Assembly (NCBI RefSeq): GCF_963169125.1
Contig: NC_084795.1
Coordinates: 137,493,701-137,557,700, forward strand
Origin: Humulus lupulus
Lineage: Eukaryota > Streptophyta > Magnoliopsida > Rosales > Cannabaceae
Direction of reading: 5' to 3'
DNA: 64,000 nucleotides
Both the position numbers and the translations under genes were made by a program. The notes under the pieces were generated by a model. The model was not told the origin of the DNA, searched no databases, and saw only the letters and a program-made list of their open reading frames with translations. This document shows, piece after piece, positions 1 to 11,721 of this stretch (its first letter is position 1; the number at the start of each line of letters is the position of its first letter).

Positions 1-1806
1 TGGTTCCCGCGACCGAAGCTTGTGCTTCTTCCAAGTTGATCCACCTTTGAGCCTTGTTCAGGAACTCATCTACGGTGTTGACCCCTTTTCTTTGGAGTTC
101 TTGCCATAGGTCGCCCCCAACAAGAATTCTTGTTCTCACCGCCATGAGCCTAGAACTTTCATTCGCGTCTCTAGCTCGTGCAGGAACATTGGCAAACCTA
201 CTCAGATATGCTTTCAGAGGCTCTCCGGGCTGCTACTTTACATTTGCAAGGGAGTCTGCCTTGATGCGAGCCGCCTGAGAAGCCCGGAATGTCCTCTTGA
301 AATCAGCAGAGAAACTCTTCCACGAGCTGATAGAATGCTTTTTGTACTGCTTGAACCATTTCCTAGCCGACCTGACCAGACTCGAGGGAAATACCAGACA
401 CCTTAATTCGGGTCCAATATTGTGGGCCATCATTAGGGCGTTGAACATTCCCAAGTGGTCAGACGGATCTCCACCTCCATCGAATTTTGACAAATGGGGA
501 AACCCGGCGGGTATGTCGTTGCTGCGATGCTTGGGGTGAAAAGTTCGAGCTCATCCCCTAAGTCATATTCGTCTTTTTCCTTCTTTGATAGGAGTCTTTT
601 CATCAGCTCCTCCATCTGGGCTAACCTTTCGAGGGTTCGGTCCTTGGTTCCCTGGTTGTTATGGGGCTGTTCAACAGCTCCCATTCGGTCGTACGCGTTC
701 GGTAGGTTATTGTCCCTCCAAGTTTGAGCTTGGTTTGGTGGGACATTCCCATTATCATGTACTTCGGAAGGACCTCCCTCGTGGTGAGTGCCACTGACTC
801 CATTGCGAGCTGGATTTCTCCTTTGTGAGTTTAGGCGATCTCGTAGATCGGTCTATGGATCGACTTGAGGGCTCTGAGCTGAACTCAGCTGATTTCTCAA
901 ATCTACACCAGACCTACCACTTCGATGGCCCTCAGTCCAATAACTTCCATTAGAGAAACTTAGAGCTCGTGGTTGAGGATGAGGAGCTGGGATATTTCCG
1001 CGTGCCTGTGGGGAATAAGTAAGGGCAACGAGAGGAAAATTTCTCTTGCTGTCCCCATAGGTAGGAACGTTTTTCACAGGACGAGGTGGTGTAGGATGCC
1101 TTATGGGCGACGAGGGAAGCCTAACTGGCGAGGCAATTCTTGACCCATCAGGACGGACTAAATTAGCCTGCGGTCGCTCTGCTCCGCCATTTCTAACTCT
1201 CTGTGTCTGGCGATCTAATCGTGACGCAGAGGGGTCAGCTAAAACACGCCGTCTTTGCGAGTTTGCCCTAGACCTTCCACGTGGGTTGCCATGGGCATTT
1301 CTGGGTGCATTCAATGGTGGTACTGAACTTGGGGTCGAGGTCCTAACTGACCGGCTGACTTGCCGATGACCCCTGGGAAGGCCATCAAACGGGATTTCTT
1401 GGTGATCTTGCACCATGGGCGCAAAACTCGGGGCCGAGGTTCTAACTGACCGACTTGGTCTAGGTCGACTATCCTAGTGGGATTTATGAGTTCCACCTTG
1501 TCTCTTTCCGATGTTAACGTCGGTTGCAAGAGGGGGTAGCCAAGCCAGAACCTCCTCGATTTGTTTGTTTGCTTTGGCTAGATGGCTCCTTAACTACATG
1601 TTTTCCAACTCTACCTCAGTCAAGTAATCCGAGTTCTGATTCGGCGGCAATGATGCTGAACTCCCAGTGTCGTCATGGCCCATCGGTTGTTTTCCCAACC
1701 GTTGCTGGATTTCAGGGTTATGTTCATCAGAATCAGCAATATGGTGAGCCTCTTGCCCACCATGCTGATCCGTTTCATTACCATGTCTCGAGCGAGTAAC
1801 CACCAT
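1..1806 (-). pseudogene. gag: gag polyprotein remnant of Tat-type element T1 (partial)
   Basis: Starts at the ATG at 1806 (MVVTRSRHG) and stays in one frame through stops near 1594, 1455 and 853, then changes frame near 490. The middle is a low-complexity Arg/Pro/Ser-rich stretch. A charged segment (LERLAQMEELMKRLL) is followed by the conserved Gag core FDGGGDPSDH, then ARKWFKQY and SWKSFSADFKRTF, and a stop near 233 (NVK*QPGEP). The frame stays open past position 1 through residues typical of the end of this domain (VNTVDEFLNKAQRWINLEEA). Gag forms the virus-like particle in the cytoplasm. The family match is from remembered conserved residues; this copy cannot make an intact protein. Confidence 0.8.
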
Positions 1807-1851
1807 GGTGAACTTTGATCTGAATTTTTTACAATAACACTAATCTGCACC

Positions 1852-1871
1852 TCTCAATGAAAGCACCAAAC
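1852..1871 (-). other. Primer-binding region of T1
   Basis: On the minus strand the bases just after the LTR end read GTTTGGTGCTTTCATTGAG. The same block occurs in the same place in element T2 (46196-46215), which supports this as the minus-strand primer site. I did not assign the tRNA. Confidence 0.55.
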
Positions 1872-2548
1872 TGTTGACGCAGTTTTTTTGCCAACAATGA
1901 ATTATGAAAATAGCAGGGATGGATTAGTGCTTAATGATATTATTACTGTTTTTTTCTCTAAATTTTGACAGAGTTTTTGTATTACAGAAACAACACCCCC
2001 TTCCCCATCCAAGGTCTTAGTATTTATAGAGAAAATCCATGGATCGGATAGGGATTGGGGTCATCACGTGAATCAAATCTCTAGTGTGGCCTGTCTCACA
2101 CTAATTATAATTATTACAATTTATCCTAAGGCACGGTCTAATCATTAGGTAAAACTGATCATGAGTCCTCAGGGAAAATTTGGACATGCGATGTCTGATC
2201 ATGCACGATTATATTACGTGTCCAGAATTTAAGGGATTTACGGACATGTTATATCTGACCATGCACGTCTATATAATGTATCCAGGTATATAAATATCCA
2301 AGGATGCGACAGATCTCTAGCGTACCCCGGGCTTAGTGCAGCGTCAGCTCGTGTCTCAGATGCTATGCTTTATAAACGTTTTCAGTTCATGCCTACTTCT
2401 TTGTATTCACTAGCTCGGGCTATAGATCTGGGGAATCGTGCTGCCTTTACAGAGGAAATATGGACTTGTGGATCATCTATTACAGTTCTTGGCTAGCCAG
2501 CTGTATCCGAGCTCGCTAAAAGACTCGTGCTGAATTTTAGGATGTACA
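1872..2548 (-). mobile_element. 5' LTR of T1
   Basis: 677 bp bounded on the plus strand by TGTTGACG and TACA, so TG...CA on the minus strand. On the minus strand a TATAAATA box lies at 2021-2028, about 150 bp before the LTR end, as expected of an LTR promoter. The right boundary is set by the return of element A protease coding sequence at 2549. No second LTR is available for comparison. Confidence 0.6.
2021..2028 (-). promoter_or_regulatory. Putative TATA box in the T1 LTR
   Basis: TATAAATA on the minus strand, inside the LTR and upstream of the primer region and gag. Position and sequence fit a retrotransposon promoter. Confidence 0.5.
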
Positions 2549-5500
2549 GGTAACTTTTAAGCCGGAAGGGGAGGAACCCTTAATGTTTGTGGGGACATTG
2601 AGTGGACTACGAGTACCTATGATCTCTACACTGAAGGCTAGAGACCTATTGCAAGAAGGTTGCATAGGATTTAAAGCAAACATAGTGGATACCTCTAGGA
2701 TTGTTTTGGTTGGACCAGATGAGACCAGACTAGTGTGTGAGTTTCCTGATGTATTCCCAGCAGACCTACCAGGGTTGCCACCACACCAAGAGATCGGGTT
2801 TTTCATAGATTTGGCCCCAGGAGCAGAACCAATATCGAGGAAAACCTATAGAATGGCTCCAACAGAGTTGAAGGAACTGAAGATCCAGTTGTAGGAGTTA
2901 CTGGATCTAGGATTCATCACACCCAGTTTTTCGCCATGGCATGCTCCAGTGTTGTTCATTAAGAAGAAGGATGGGTCCTTAAGAATGTGCATCGACTACA
3001 AAGAGCTAGATAAGTTAACTATTAAGAATAAGTATCCACTACCCAAGATTGATGACTTATTTGACCAGCTACAAGGGAAGATGGTGTTCTCTAAGATTGA
3101 CCTATGTTCCGGCAACCATCAGTTAAGGATTAAGGAGGAGGACATACCAAAGATCGCATTTTGTACGAGGTATGGACATTATGAATTCCTGGTCATGTCC
3201 TTTGGATTAACTAATGCCCCATCTGCCTTCATGGACTTGATCAATGTAGGGTCTTCAGGGATTATTTGGATAAGTTTGTGATTGTATTCATTGATGATAT
3301 ACTGGTGTACTCCTAATCAGAGACAAAGCATGAGCAACATCTTCATTTGGTACTACAGCGGTTGAGAGAGCATAGGCTATATGCTAAGTTTAGTAAATGT
3401 GAGTTTTGGTTGCCCCAAGTAACATTTTTGGGCCACATTGTGAGTAAGGAGAGGATTTTGGTGGACCCAACCAAGATTGAGGCTGTGAAAGATTGGCCAT
3501 GGTCAAGTAGTGTACCAGAGGTTAGTAGCTTCTTGGGATTAGCAGGGTACTATCAGCGTTTCGTTGAGGGATTCTCCAAAATAGCCACACCATTGACTAA
3601 GTTGACGTATAAGAAGACCAAGTATGTTTGGACAGATAAATGTGAGAACATTTTCAAGGAGTTGAAGCGTCAGCTGATCACCTCTCCAGTATTGAGTCTT
3701 TCATCAGACAAGGAAAAGTTTGTGGTCTAATGCGACGCTTCAAGGCAGGGTTTGGGTTGTGTACTGATGCAAGCAGGGAAGGTGATAGCCTATGCATCTA
3801 GACAACTGAAGGAGTATGAGTATAGGTATCTCACTCATGATCTGGAACTAGCAGCGGTGGTATTCACACTGATGGTTTGGAGGCATTATCTGTATGGAGA
3901 GAAGTGCGAAATATACACTGACCACAAAAGTTTAAAGTATTTCTTCACTCAAAAGGATTTGAATATGAGCCAAATGCGTTGGCTGGAATTGGTGAAGGAC
4001 TAAGATTGTTAGATCTTGTACCACCCAAGAAAGGCCAATGTGGTGGCCGATGCATTGAGTCGGAGGGGCCCGGGGAAGTTATTCAGTTCGAGATAGATAT
4101 CAGAAAAGTTAGCTGAAGAGATGACGAGAGCGGGAATTGAAATGGTGGTTTATCAGCTAGCCAATATCAATCTCCAGTCCATGCTCCTTGGGAGGATCAG
4201 AGAAGCGCAAGAGGATCAACAGTTGAGGAAACACATGGAGGATGTCTTAGCTGGATTGGCTAGAGACTTTTCTATTTCTGAGATTGATTTGCTGAGATAT
4301 AAATATCGGATTTGTGTTTTGATTCATTCTGGTATTAGGTGAGAGATTCTGGATGAGTCTCATACCACTCCTTATTCCTTACATCCGGGTACAATGAAGA
4401 TGTACCAAGATCTAAGGACTCTGTATTAGTGGCCAGGAATGAAGAAGGACGTGGTGGATTATGTGGCCAAATGTTTAACCTGTCAGCAAGTGAAGGTTGA
4501 ACATCAAAGGCCAGCAGGGTTACTGCAGCCTTCAGGGATTCCAGAGTGGAAGTGGGAGGATCACCAAGGACTTTGTGGTTGGATTTCCAAAGACAGTGGG
4601 GCAACATGATTATGTGTGGGTGATTGTGGATAGATACACCAAATCAACCCACGTTTTTCCTGTTAGAACAACTTATATAGTGGAGTAGTACGTTGAGTTG
4701 TATGTAATGGAGATTGTGCGACTCCATGGGGCTCCGAGGTCGATAATATCCGACAGGGACCCCACCTTCACCTCTAAGTTTTGGGAGAGCCTGCAGAAGG
4801 CTATGGGCATGCAGTTGCGGTCAGTACCGCCTATCATCCGTAGACGGATGGACAGTCTGATAGGACGATTCAGATACTAAAGGATATGTTGCGGGCTTGT
4901 GTGCTAGATTTTGGGGGATTTTGGAGTAAGTATCTCCCTTTGATTAAGTAAGTATCAGGTGATTATCGGAGTGGCTCCATATGAAATGTTGTGTGGGAGG
5001 AAGTTTAGATCGCCCATTCATTGGGATGGGACAGGTGAGAGGAGATATTTAGGCCATGAGGTCGTTCAGAGGACTAACGAGGCAATTGAGAAGATTAGAG
5101 CTCGGATGCTCCCCTCCCAAAGTAGACAGAAGAGTTACTCATACTTGAAGCATAAGAGTGTAGAGTTTCAAGTCAGTGATCATGTGTTTCTCAGAGTTTC
5201 TCCTTTGAGAGGAGTGAAACAATTTGGAGCAAAAGGCAAGTTAAGTCCTAGGTTTGTTGGACCCTTTAAGATTTTGGAACAGGTTGGAGAGGTAGCTTGC
5301 AGATTGACTATGCCTCCAGCTTTATCAGGAGTTCACAACGTATTCCATGTTTCTATGCTCCGAAAGTACGTATCAGATTCTACACATGTGCTGAGTTATG
5401 AAAACCTGGAGCTGAATCAAGATTTTTCTTATGAGGAGAAGTCGGTTCAAATCCTAGACTGGAAGGATAAAGTCTTGCATTACAAGACAATTTCCTTAGT

Positions 5501-5591
5501 GAAAGTGCTTTGGAGAAACAACAAAGTGGAAGAGGCAACTTGGGAGCTTGAGTCTGATATGCGGGGTCAATACCTCGAGCTATTTAGGTAA
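2549..5591 (+). pseudogene. pol: pol remnant of element A (protease end, RT, RNase H, integrase, chromodomain)
   Basis: Order seen: protease tail (EEPLMFVGTLSG), RT with [13 protein letters not shown] near 2960 and FIDDILVYS at about 3286-3312, RNase H (D-A-S-R near 3730, [20 protein letters not shown]), the integrase zinc-binding region (CLTCQQVK near 4475), the integrase core ([23 protein letters not shown]), and a C-terminal end reading VLWRNNKVEEATWELE with stop at 5589-5591. Damage: stops at 2892-2894, 3315, 3728 and 4001, a frameshift near 3245 just before the RT active site, and frameshifts in the integrase near 4560 and 4830. The Trp codon near the end (5541-5543) is intact here but is TAG in E and C. 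Confidence 0.9.
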
Positions 5592-5613
5592 ATTTCGAGG
5601 ATGAAATTTTTGT

Positions 5614-5627
5614 AAGGAGGGGATAGT
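5614..5627 (+). other. Polypurine tract of element A
   Basis: AAGGAGGGGATAGT sits immediately before the 3' LTR and 23 bp after the pol stop. The same block, inverted, lies beside the 3' LTRs of E and C. It primes plus-strand DNA synthesis in these elements. Confidence 0.8.
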
Positions 5628-6058
5628 TGTAATGCCCCAAAGTTGCTAATAAGGCTTAGTGCCTTGATTAGCGTGTCGGGAGGGCAGTAACTAATTTAAT
5701 TGTGTTATTACATGGTTAATTTTGATATATTTGTATCAGTACGTGATTACTTAAATTAAATGATTATATGACTAGATATGCATGTTTAGGTGAATTAAAT
5801 ATGCATGTGGGCCCGTTCTTGTTAATAAGGGCATATTTGTAATTTTGGCTCATTGAGGTCATAAATGTTATTATGTGTGTGTATTGTGCTTAAGACCACA
5901 ATATTGTGGAGATATAATAGAGATGTGTGGTCTGAGACGATTTTAGGGAGCAGATTAGCGGAATAATCACAACGGGGTTGAATAAGCGACTTGGGGTGAG
6001 CCTAGGGTATTTTGGGAGTGTAGCATGTGTTTGGGGTTACCGGGTAATAGGTAGTTAT

Positions 6059-8581
6059 TGTAATGCCCCAAATTTCCTAATAAGGTTGAGGACCTTGATT
6101 AGGAGGCCGGGAGGGCCATAATTGATTTATTATGTTATTAAGTGATCATATGCATGTTTAAGTGAATTATATTATTATATGATGATAAACGCATGCATAT
6201 GGGTGTATTTTTAATTATAAGGGCATTTTGGTAATTTGGCCCATTGAGGGTGTGATTGTGTATTTTCGTTGATGTGGGTGAGTTATGAATGGTACCACAT
6301 TATATGTGAATTTGTTCGAGCCTTTCGGCATGAGACGATCATGAAATGCAAGTGTTCGGTTTGGTCATAACGGGACTAAGTTCGGGGCTCGGGGCGAGTC
6401 TCGGTTTGGTAATTGAGAATATTGAGAATAGCGGGAATTGGAGGGTGTTAATTATGATCAACAAAATAGGTGCAAAAGGACGATTTTGCCCTTGGTGGCT
6501 GTTAAGGTTTTATTTTAGACTTGAGGGCATTTAGGTCTTTTCACCCTTAGAGATTTATATCAGCCATTAAGGGTGTAGAAGCTTACCAAAACAGAGTCCC
6601 ATTTCCTCCTTCTCTCCCGATGGTTTTCTCCTCCATTTTTCTTTGAATTTTCAAGCTCTTTTTGAGGAATCAAGCCAAGGAACCAAGCTGGGATAAGCTA
6701 GGGTTATGCTCCACCATTGAAGAGGGTGTGTTGCTGAGATTGAGGTAGAGTTTTTAGCCATTATAACTCTTGCTTTTGCTATGTTTTCTTAGTTAAGTTT
6801 CAGCTGGTTTTTGAGTTGGAAAGTTGGGAATTGATTGGAGTTTTGACTAGGGTTCTTGTGGTTGTGATGCTTGGGGCATGTGAGGATGGTTTTTGGGTTC
6901 ATTTGGCATCAAAAATGGGGTTTGGAAGCATTAGAATAGAGTTGGAATTGAAGGAGTTGAAGGATGAGATTTCAGGGGAGTATCTGGCTGGGGGTAGCGC
7001 TACACAGAATTTGTTTGGGCGGTTTGGGGTTCTGAGTATAGTGCTGGGGCGCTATTTAGCAGCGCTGTAGCGCTACTCTGTTTTTCCAGAATCCTGTTTT
7101 GAGTGTTTTTAAGGATTTTTGGCTCGGGGTTTCAATCCTTAAGGCCCAGGATCGAACCTACTCACCGTGTGGGTACATTTTGGGGTCCCGAGAGTGGGGT
7201 TTAGATCAAGACCCTATTATTGCTGATTTTCAATAATCGGAGATTGTATTTGGTTATGATTTTCAATAAAGGATTAAAGGATCGATCGTTCTCAAGGGTC
7301 GTTCTTGTTCTAATTCTCGCTCGAACCAGAGGTAAGAAAACTGCACCCTGTGTATATGTGACATGCACGATTATTCTTGATGCATGTTGGATGTTTAAAT
7401 GTAATGCATGAGAAACATGTGTTTAGGACATGCTATGTATATTGAATATGAGATTGTTCAGAGCTTGAGCCTCTATGTTTATGCATGATCCTAATTGTGC
7501 TAGTAATTATTGAGTAAGCATGTTGAATGCCCTGTATTCGGATATTGACATATGATATATGTTTGGTGGCATTGCTTACTTGTGTATGGCACTGACTAGT
7601 TAGGGTTGGCACTGGTCGTGTACTACGGACCTAAGAGCCGAGAATGACATAAGCGTCATGATTGTAGGGCCGACTAAAGATTAGATCTAATCGATATCAG
7701 CATTGAATGACTCTAAGGCATTAATGCTGGACCGACCCTAAGGTCAATGAAACTTATAAGCGCTTGACTAGTCTAAGCTAGTTACTCAGAGCCAAGGCCA
7801 AAGGCCTAGGTGACAGCTTGTCACATGGCTAGGGAGCAGTACTCCATGGTTATGACTCTATGGTCATGAGGAAGGTTATGTTGGTGACTAGTCATCATGC
7901 ACCTATCCTGTTTAAGCTAGTGAAATGATCACTTATCTATAAAGCCCTGGTGACCCTATCGTCACATGGCTATTGGGAACGGAACCCACCTTAGTGACTA
8001 TTACAACTGTCACTCTTCTATTTGGGGATAAAATCCCTGGATGATTATTATGATCATTGGTTGATGTGTTATACTCAACATTACGTGGATTTGTTTACCT
8101 ACTTGATTAGGGCTATATTTACTAGGCGTGTGCCTTATGATTTGATGACATGTTATTACTGTTCATGAGCATATTAAGTTTTCTTGCTAGGCTTCAGCTC
8201 ACGGGTGCTATGTGGTGCAGGTAAAGGCAAAAGAAGGTTGGACCATCCTTGAGCTGGAGAGCTTAGGCGATGATGTGTACATATGCGACTGCTCAACCGC
8301 CACGGCCGAGGGTTGAAAGAGGAACTAGGGTTAAACCCTGTTTTTCCGCTTAGATCGGCCTGTTGAAAATATTTTCTTGTAATAGACCTTTAAATTATAT
8401 TTTTGGGATCCCAATGTATACAGTAAACGTTCTAATGAAACGTTATATCTTAACCAAAAATTTTAATCCCTAAACCGCTAATCATACTTAGTTACACGAT
8501 TTTGGCCAAATGACTTGATTAGCGAGTTTAGCACTGTTTATAAGGAACACCGTAACGGTCCCTGGAGTTTGGGGCGTTACA
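6059..8581 (+). mobile_element. Solo LTR, Tekay type, inserted in the LTR of A
   Basis: 2523 bp, TGTAATGCCCC to GGGCGTTACA, flanked by perfect 5-bp duplications GTTAT at 6054-6058 and 8582-8586. No internal region, so it is the product of LTR-LTR recombination. Same family as its host LTR but clearly diverged from it. The short open frames inside (for example 6816-7070 and 7220-7411) show no recognisable domain and I do not call genes. Confidence 0.9.
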
Positions 8582-8827
8582 GTTATTTAGCAATTATTGG
8601 GGTATGTCGGGAATAATTTGGGATTTATAGGACTACTTGAGGAATTAGCGGGAGTGTGGCAAATGATGAGATTTCCCTTGGAGGCATTAAATGGCTAAGG
8701 ATTAACTTAGGGGTAGTTTGGTCATTTTCTAAGGATAGGCAAGACTCTAGACTCAATCAAAAGGAAAAAGGGAAACACTTAGACACTCTCAACCTTTTCT
8801 CAGCTTTCTCTCTCCCTCCACTTGGTT

Positions 8828-8850
8828 CTCTTTCTCTCTCTCTCTCTTTC
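8828..8850 (+). repeat. CT-rich microsatellite in the LTR of A
   Basis: A run of CT/TTC units, 23 bp, in the pyrimidine-rich part of the LTR. A purine-rich counterpart occurs in the inverted LTRs (for example near 16730-16755 and 42434-42460). Confidence 0.6.
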
Positions 8851-10369
8851 CTTTGGTGTATTTGGAAATTTTGGTGAAATTCATGGGAATTGGCTGAAGA
8901 TTTGAAAAAATTAAAGCTTAAAGTAATTGGGGTTTAGCTCAGGGTCGGATCATCAATTGAGGTAAGGATTTTATGCTGATTTATTGAGTTCTTCTACTGT
9001 GATTTAGAGGTTTTGTTTAGGTGTAAACCTTAGGTCTGATTCTTGATTTTAGTAAGGCTAAGGGATAGTTTTTTAGGGTGTTTATACTGGTTATGTTTCC
9101 TTGATATGGACTCTTAACTGAATTCTGGGTTTAAGCTTTGATTTGGGTGGATTTTAGAGGGTTTGGCTAGTAAAAAATGCAGGGGGAATTTTGGGTTTTG
9201 GGACTCGAGCCGCGACCATGTTCTTCAAGCGTGGTGGCCCGTATGAACCTAGGAGGCTTGGGAGCCTCTGAAATCATCCAGGAGCCGTGGCATAGGCTGA
9301 GGCGCTTTGCGGCCCGTGTCCCCCAGAAGATAGCCTCAGGGCTCTCAAACTTGTAGTGCGCCATGGCCCTAGGGGCTGGGCCGTGACTCAAATTTGGGGA
9401 AATGGCCAATATAGGGTTTTAAGCTTGAAAACTCAAATTTAAGGATTCGAGAAGGGTTCTACTACCCGATTTAGTAGGATTCGAGTTCCCGGAGGCTAGA
9501 ATATTACTCCGAAGTTTTTAATTGGTTTAGGGCTTGATGGATATTTATTATTATTGCGTTGTGACTAGGTTTTACCCCCAAGGCTTGGGTTTAGGGGATC
9601 GTGCTTGGGATCACACTAGTCAGTCAGCTCAGGACACAAGTAAGAAAACCGTTTGTGCCCGTAGAGTAGGGTATGGCGCGATTATGTGTGTTTAATGCTA
9701 TGTGTGAGTGTTTATGATTGTTATGCTATGTTTGTGTGATTATGACTGATCGGCGAAGGTTGGGAACGACAACTAGCATGTTGAATGCAGGCCTCCATGG
9801 CATGGCCATCTAGGGTGTTGTACTCACCCATGTGGTGAGGACCATGAACCCAGTGCCTGGTAATGCACCTAGGTCGTCGTAGGCCACTATGTGAAATGTT
9901 GGTGGTATTTGTTTAAAGTTATACATTTACTGGAATGAATTGTTATATGCTATGTGCGTGAGTTTTCTTGTTGGGCCTTGGCTCACGACTGCTCTATGCT
10001 GCAGGTAAGGGCGAAGGAAAGGCCGACCAAGCATGAGTTGGAGGGCTTAGAGCAGCGTGTACATGTTTGGTCTTCCTGGCCACCACGACTGGAATTGTTT
10101 TGAGGGACACGTTGCAAATATTTGATTTTGTTGCTTAGGTCGACTGTACCCTAACTTTTGGGTTGTAAATGTATTTCAAAATAGTGCTTTGGGATCCCAA
10201 TGTAACACTTTTGTAATTTTAATGAATGTACAAACCTTTTACACTTAGTTTTTAGTAACTGAGTCTTTATTTTGATTAAACACACTTTTTAGTCTAAAAC
10301 CTCGATTACCGAGCTAATGACACACTTTGAAATCACATGGTAACGACTCTAGGGTGGTAGGGCATTACA

Positions 10370-11289
10370 ACCTTAGTAGTGGGTATGACGTACTAAACCC
10401 AGCTTTCCACAATGCAATCTCGAATTATTAAGTTCCATCTACCTAAGTTGGACTTAATTGTATTAGGTTAATCTTTTTAGTTTGACCTAATAATTGATTA
10501 GAAACAAATCAGTTCTATCTTTTTATTAATTTTCAATGGGTATTTGAGAATTAATGGAAAATTATAAACTATGGTTTATTGATTATTTTAATAATTTGGC
10601 AAACCTACGTTGGTTTGTTGATAATTTTAATAATTTGGAAAGCCTAAGTTGGTTTATTAATTATTTTAATAATTCTTCAAACCTAAGTTGATAATTTTTC
10701 AAAAAGATAAAATACTAAATCGAGAAAAATTAAATAATGAGTTTTAAAATTTGAATTCGATTTCCATCGTTGATTTAACAAGGTTAGAGTTCAATGGGAC
10801 TCACGGTGCTTTGATTTCATCTCCCTACGGAAGGTGTTCACTAGACTTCTTAACATGGTTAAATTTCTTAGGATAGATGGTTATAGATGGACCTTCTATA
10901 GACTCATCCCTACAGTGACTATAAGAATTAAGTCTATAATAATCAAAATCGTAGGTCAAACTCATAAAGTAAGAAATATTTTTGACTCTCTCCTACCGAG
11001 ACACATGAGTTTTCGTTACTTTGATCGGATGGATAGGTAGTTAATAAAAGTCTAGGATGTTTTATAAATTAAATTTTTTCTCCATTTAACTAAGTGAATA
11101 TTTGTGACTCTCACCTATCGGGACACATGAGTTCATTGCTAGTTAAAGCACCTAAAAATAGAAGATAAGTATTTTAGTATTTTGCTTATCTCAAAACATT
11201 TTGTATGTTATGATATTTCTACAAAATTGATGAATAAATGTTTGTCAAGCAATGCATTAATTTCTACTTAGTTGATAATCCTAGCTCTA
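10370..11289 (+). other. Non-coding leader-like region of copia element B
   Basis: AT-rich, no coding frame supported. It contains a 39-bp tandem repeat (10573-10690) and a duplicated block about 120 bp apart (around 10974-11008 and 11096-11130, both with CACATGAGTT). It lies directly upstream of the gag remnant, so I read it as the 5' leader of B, possibly with the end of its LTR. The open frame at 10834-11040 has no recognisable domain. Confidence 0.5.
10573..10690 (+). repeat. 39-bp tandem repeat, three copies
   Basis: Copies start at 10573, 10612 and 10651, each beginning GGTTT and containing ATTTTAATAATT followed by AAACCTA or AGCCTA and AGTTGG. The spacing is exactly 39 bp; the third copy decays at its end. 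Confidence 0.75.
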
Positions 11290-11721
11290 GGCTTCCCATC
11301 TCATACTCTCTCTAATCTGTAAAAGTTACTCTATGGTGAGAACCTCACGAAATGTTTGCCCAACATCAACATGGTGTTGATTATGGACAACATTGAGTTC
11401 GTGATAATCAAAGATATTCCTATTTTTCCTATGCAATGATCACCAAATCCTTCAAAGAGGATTTTTGATGGTGGACCGAGCAAAGAAAAGAAGGCTAATA
11501 CTACCAAACATGCTCAAGGAGAAGCTGCCTTAAGCTTCTTTTTCGAAAAGCAAATGAGGAAGAACTTCAAACAATAAGAACAAGAAGACCCCTGGAAAGG
11601 TACCAAATGCTGCAAAGCATCTTGGAGCAAGGCCTGATTATAAGTACACTAAAGGGGAGTGTTTCCAACTACAAGGAGACTGGGATTTGGGACAAGATTC
11701 CCCGGTACTCAAGGCATATGG
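11290..11721 (+). pseudogene. gag: gag remnant of copia element B (3' part lies beyond the insertion)
   Basis: Degenerate coding sequence with no long open frame. Features: the stretch around 11385-11560, and near 11650 a segment reading KGECFQLQGDW, which aligns with the copia Gag zinc-knuckle region but has lost part of the Cys/His pattern. The sequence is cut at 11721 by solo LTR S1 (duplication TATGG). Assignment depends on position and weak residue similarity. Confidence 0.5.

Larger units (their letters stand above)
1..2548 (-). mobile_element. Tat-type Ty3/gypsy retrotransposon T1, 5' part only
   Basis: Minus-strand element cut by the left edge of the window. In its own direction it shows an LTR (1872-2548), a primer-binding region (1852-1871) and a degenerate gag (1806 down to 1); pol and the 3' LTR would lie outside. 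The right boundary is inferred. The LTR ends in TACA at 2548, and at 2549 the plus-strand sequence resumes exactly inside the protease coding sequence of element A (V-T-F-K-P-E-G). T1 therefore appears to have inserted into A. The second copy of the target duplication would be left of position 1, so this cannot be confirmed here. Confidence 0.7.
2549..10369 (+). mobile_element. Tekay/Del-type chromovirus element A, 5'-truncated and interrupted
   Basis: Plus-strand Ty3/gypsy element consisting of the protease end, RT, RNase H, integrase and C-terminal region (2549-5591), a polypurine tract and a 3' LTR (5628-10369). The LTR is split by a later solo LTR at 6059-8581. The 5' half is missing, probably displaced to the left by the insertion of T1. 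Clade assignment rests on the integrase ending in a chromodomain-like segment and on LTRs with TGTAATGCCCC and GCATTACA ends, also seen in E and C. Confidence 0.85.
5628..10369 (+). mobile_element. 3' LTR of element A, split by a solo LTR
   Basis: Begins TGTAATGCCCC right after the polypurine tract and ends GGGCATTACA. The native LTR is 5628-6058 plus 8587-10369, about 2.2 kb after removing the insertion and one target duplication. It holds the blocks common to the Tekay LTRs of this window: a pyrimidine-rich UTR-like stretch near 8810-8850, a GC-rich patch near 9205-9390, and CAGGTAAGG at about 10002-10010 close to the 3' end. Confidence 0.85.

Noticed and set aside
297..797. Plus-strand open frames at 297-539, 494-727 and 585-797
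   Set aside because: They are antisense to the gag of T1, which carries the recognisable domain on the minus strand.
6816..7070. A short protein gene in the solo LTR 6059-8581
   Set aside because: No homologous open frame at this place in sister LTRs as far as I can read, and no recognisable motif.
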